DNA from: Methanosarcinales archaeon
GTDB lineage: Archaea; Halobacteriota; Methanosarcinia; Methanosarcinales; Methanogasteraceae
NCBI GenBank assembly: GCA_030605805.1
Contig: JAUWHQ010000241.1
Location: forward strand, 1-7,747
Length of the DNA stretch: 7,747 nucleotides
Direction of reading: 5' to 3'
A program made the position numbers and the translations under genes. The notes beneath the pieces were generated by a model that was given only the letters and a program-made list of their open reading frames with translations, was not told the DNA's origin and ran no database searches. Below, in pieces: positions 5,453 to 7,747 of this stretch. The stretch's first letter is position 1, and every line of letters begins with the position of its first letter.

Positions 5453-6619
5453 ATGGAAGATCATATAGAATACTCAAGAAACACGCTGATGGACTTCATC
5501 AAGCTGAAGCCAAAGGACATCGAGATCTGCGATGTGACGCTCCGGGACGGCGAGCAGGCGGCGGGGATTGCTTTTACCGAGCAGGAGAAGATCGATATTG
5601 CATATAAACTGGACGATATTGGCGTTGAGATCATCGAGGCGGGGTTCCCTGTTGTTTCAAAAGAAGAACTCGAAACGATACGCAAAATAACAAAACTCGG
5701 GCTCAACGCGAGGATCTGCTGCCTTGCCCGCGCAAAGAGATCAGACGTCGATGCTGCGCTGGATGCGAATGTCGATATCGTGAGCATCTTCATCGCAACC
5801 TCTGACATCCATCTGCGCTACAAGCACCACATGACGATCAGTGAAGCTACCGACTGCGCAATCGACGTGCTCGACTATGCAAAGGATCACGGGCTCACGG
5901 TCAGGTTCGCTGCCGAGGATGCGACCCGCACCGACATAGACGTGCTAAAACGTGTCTACCGGATCGCCGAGGCGCACAGAGCGGATTACCTGAGCATCGC
6001 AGACACGGTCGGGATCCTTGATCCAAGTACCACGTATTTCATGATAAAAGAGATCAAAAAGGCAACAAAGACCCCGCTCTGCATCCACTGCCACAACGAC
6101 CTCGGCATGGCGACGGCAAACACGATCGTTGCTGCGGAATCCGGGGCAACACAGCTCCACGCGACCGTAAACGGCATCGGCGAGAGGGTCGGGAACACGC
6201 CGCTTGAGGAGTTGCTCGTCGGGCTTTTGGTCCAGTACGGCATCGACAAATATGATCTCTCGCATCTCCTGTCGATCTCGAAGATGGTGGAAGAATATTC
6301 AGGAGTCAAAGTTGCAAGAACCAAGCCCATCGTCGGCGAGAACGCGTTCTGCCACGAGTCAGGCATCCACATCGCTGCGATGCTTGAGAATACGAGCACC
6401 TACGAAGTCTTCTCGCCGGAGATCGTCGGCGGTGGCAGGAACTACATCCTTGGCAAGCACACCGGGAAGAAGGCGCTCAAGTTCGTAACAGAGCGGCTTG
6501 GGTACGATCTCGATCAGGAACACCTCTGCGCACTTCTCGATAAGATCAAGGTATGCAGCGAGGCGAAGCATGGGGTCAGCTGCGACCGGCTCGCAAGGAT
6601 GATCGATGAGATGGAGTGA
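5453..6619 (+). CDS. aksA: Homocitrate synthase family protein (AksA/NifV type)
   Basis: This is an acyl-CoA/2-oxoacid condensing enzyme of the LeuA/HCS family. AksA condenses 2-oxoglutarate and longer homologues with acetyl-CoA, starting the 2-oxosuberate pathway to coenzyme B (and biotin in some archaea). The 388-residue protein has the DVTLRDGEQAAG active-site motif (27-38, metal-binding D27, catalytic R31), the metal-binding HCH at 212-214, GIGERVGN (241-248), and FCHESGIH (299-306) before GKHTGKKA (334-341). It stops soon after, lacking the roughly 120-residue leucine-binding regulatory domain of LeuA, so feedback by leucine is unlikely. GEQAAG is typical of NifV-like homocitrate synthases; LeuA and CimA usually have other residues there. 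ATG 5453 is chosen over the in-frame GTG at 5396 because a TATA box lies 31 nt upstream and the 19 extra residues look unrelated to the family. It is followed after 1 nt by an apgM-family gene, forming an operon. The family is certain; the exact substrate is less so (citramalate or isopropylmalate synthesis are alternatives). Confidence 0.87.
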   Translation: MEDHIEYSRNTLMDFIKLKPKDIEICDVTLRDGEQAAGIAFTEQEKIDIAYKLDDIGVEIIEAGFPVVSKEELETIRKITKLGLNARICCLARAKRSDVDAALDANVDIVSIFIATSDIHLRYKHHMTISEATDCAIDVLDYAKDHGLTVRFAAEDATRTDIDVLKRVYRIAEAHRADYLSIADTVGILDPSTTYFMIKEIKKATKTPLCIHCHNDLGMATANTIVAAESGATQLHATVNGIGERVGNTPLEELLVGLLVQYGIDKYDLSHLLSISKMVEEYSGVKVARTKPIVGENAFCHESGIHIAAMLENTSTYEVFSPEIVGGGRNYILGKHTGKKALKFVTERLGYDLDQEHLCALLDKIKVCSEAKHGVSCDRLARMIDEME

Positions 6620-6620
6620 A

Positions 6621-7747
6621 ATGAAATACGTAATCCTCCTCGGCGACGGAATGGCAGACGTCCCGCTCCCCGAACTCGGCGGAAAGACGCCGCTTGAGCA
6701 CGCGGACACCACGAACATGGATTACATCGCAAAGCACGGTAAATGCGGGCTTGCACGAACAGTTCCGGACGGGATGCCCGCGGGAAGCGATATTGCAAAC
6801 ATGTCAATTCTCGGATACGCTCCGGAGAGATACTACACAGGCAGGGGACCGCTCGAGGCTGCGAGCATGGGAGTCGCACTCTCAGACAGTGAGGTTGCGT
6901 TCAGATGCAACCTGATCACTGTAAAGGATGGTGTGATCGCCGATTACAGTGCAGGACACATCTCAAGCGAGGAAGCGTCCGTTCTGATCGCGTCGATCAA
7001 TGATTCGCTCTCATCAGGTCGCATCCGCTTCCATGCGGGAGTCAGCTACCGCCACCTCATGGTAACGGATGGGATCGGCGCAACCGCCGGATGCATGCCG
7101 CCGCATGATGTGATCGGTGAGGCGATGGAGTCGCAGATGCCGGAGGGCGAGGATAGCGAGGCGTTAAGTGATCTGATCATCAGGTCGGCAGACGTGCTCG
7201 AGGGTCACAGGATCAACAAGGAGCGGGTTCGCGCCGGGAAGAATCCCGCGACCCACATCTGGCTTTGGGGTCAGGGAAAAGCGCCGGAAATCCCATCGTT
7301 TGAAGAGATGTTCGGCATCACGGGCTCGATGATCTCAGCCGTTGATCTCCTGAAAGGTCTTGCCATCTACGCTGGGATGGACGTGATCGAGGTTCCGGGG
7401 GCGACAGGCTACCTTGACACGAATTATGCCGGGAAGGCGGATTATGCAGTGCGGGCTCTGGAGGATCATGATTTCGTGTATGTTCATGTCGAGGCGCCTG
7501 ACGAGGCTGGACATGCCGGCGATATCAATGCGAAGATCACCGCGATCGAGAATTTTGATGAGAAGGTCGTAGGAAGGGTTCTTGACAGGTGTTCTGATTG
7601 TGTGATCATGGTTTTGCCGGATCATCCCACGCCGATACCACTTCGGACGCATACCGCGGATCCTGTGCCATTTGCGATCCACGGGCACGGGGCTGATTCA
7701 GTCTCGGCGTTTGATGAGCGGTCAGCGGCGAAAGGGTCGTACGGGCT
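6621..7747 (+). CDS. apgM: 2,3-bisphosphoglycerate-independent phosphoglycerate mutase, archaeal ApgM family (3' partial)
   Basis: The frame is open from ATG 6621 to the window end (375 full codons), only about 25-40 residues short of the usual roughly 400. ApgM interconverts 3- and 2-phosphoglycerate in glycolysis and gluconeogenesis via a phosphoserine intermediate and belongs to the alkaline phosphatase superfamily. Visible motifs are LLGDGMAD at the N-terminus (metal-binding D9), the nucleophile region PAGSDIANMS (S56), APDEAGHAGD (D294, H298), LPDHPTP (D334, H335) and HTADPVPF (H344). All expected metal ligands are present. The start lies 1 nt after the aksA stop, and GGAG overlapping the end of aksA (6613-6616) sits 4 nt before the ATG, so the two genes are almost certainly cotranscribed and translationally linked. 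From memory, some ApgM-family members have been proposed as alternative homoserine kinases, so glycolytic function is likely but not certain. Confidence 0.93.
   Translation, partial: MKYVILLGDGMADVPLPELGGKTPLEHADTTNMDYIAKHGKCGLARTVPDGMPAGSDIANMSILGYAPERYYTGRGPLEAASMGVALSDSEVAFRCNLITVKDGVIADYSAGHISSEEASVLIASINDSLSSGRIRFHAGVSYRHLMVTDGIGATAGCMPPHDVIGEAMESQMPEGEDSEALSDLIIRSADVLEGHRINKERVRAGKNPATHIWLWGQGKAPEIPSFEEMFGITGSMISAVDLLKGLAIYAGMDVIEVPGATGYLDTNYAGKADYAVRALEDHDFVYVHVEAPDEAGHAGDINAKITAIENFDEKVVGRVLDRCSDCVIMVLPDHPTPIPLRTHTADPVPFAIHGHGADSVSAFDERSAAKGSYG

Noticed and set aside
5461..6399. Several minus-strand open frames of 106-137 residues opposite AksA
   Set aside because: They are antisense to clear AksA active-site motifs and encode no recognisable domain.

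Overview
This is a window of archaeal, most likely euryarchaeal, chromosome. Four things support this. It encodes the small subunit of DNA polymerase D, a Tfx-type HTH regulator (a family first described in methanogens), an archaeal-style Trm1 and a stand-alone AksA/NifV-type homocitrate synthase. Its promoters have BRE/TATA architecture, and several starts look leaderless. AksA suggests coenzyme B synthesis, so a methanogen or a related methane- or alkane-oxidising lineage is the best guess. The exact taxon cannot be read from the window.

Layout: (1) 1-1260 is the 3' part of a B12-binding radical SAM enzyme; its 5' end lies outside the window. (2) 1343-2935 is DNA polymerase II (PolD) small subunit DP1, complete, with an unusual Gly/Asn/Gln-rich linker between the OB fold and the phosphoesterase domain. 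(3) 2936-3583 is about 650 bp with no credible gene. It holds a 123-bp inverted-repeat element, a second imperfect inverted pair, scattered ACCACGA-type repeat units, a short direct repeat and a small hairpin. (4) 3584-4015 is the Tfx-family regulator. (5) 4125-5249 is tRNA (guanine26-N2)-dimethyltransferase Trm1. (6) 5256-5327, minus strand, is tRNA-Gly(TCC), convergent with trm1; its probable oligo-T terminator lies in the last codons of trm1. (7) 5453-6619 is the AksA-type homocitrate synthase. It is followed after 1 nt by (8) an ApgM-family (archaeal cofactor-independent phosphoglycerate mutase) gene, 6621-7747, which runs off the window.

Most genes look like ordinary housekeeping functions under their own promoters. 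The only clear operon is aksA-apgM. TATA-like boxes start exactly 31 nt upstream of the chosen start codons of DP1, Tfx and AksA, which supports leaderless transcripts. trm1 and apgM instead have Shine-Dalgarno-like sequences. No CRISPR array, transposase or obvious new multi-gene system is visible. The least explained parts are the repeat-rich gap upstream of Tfx and the DP1 linker.
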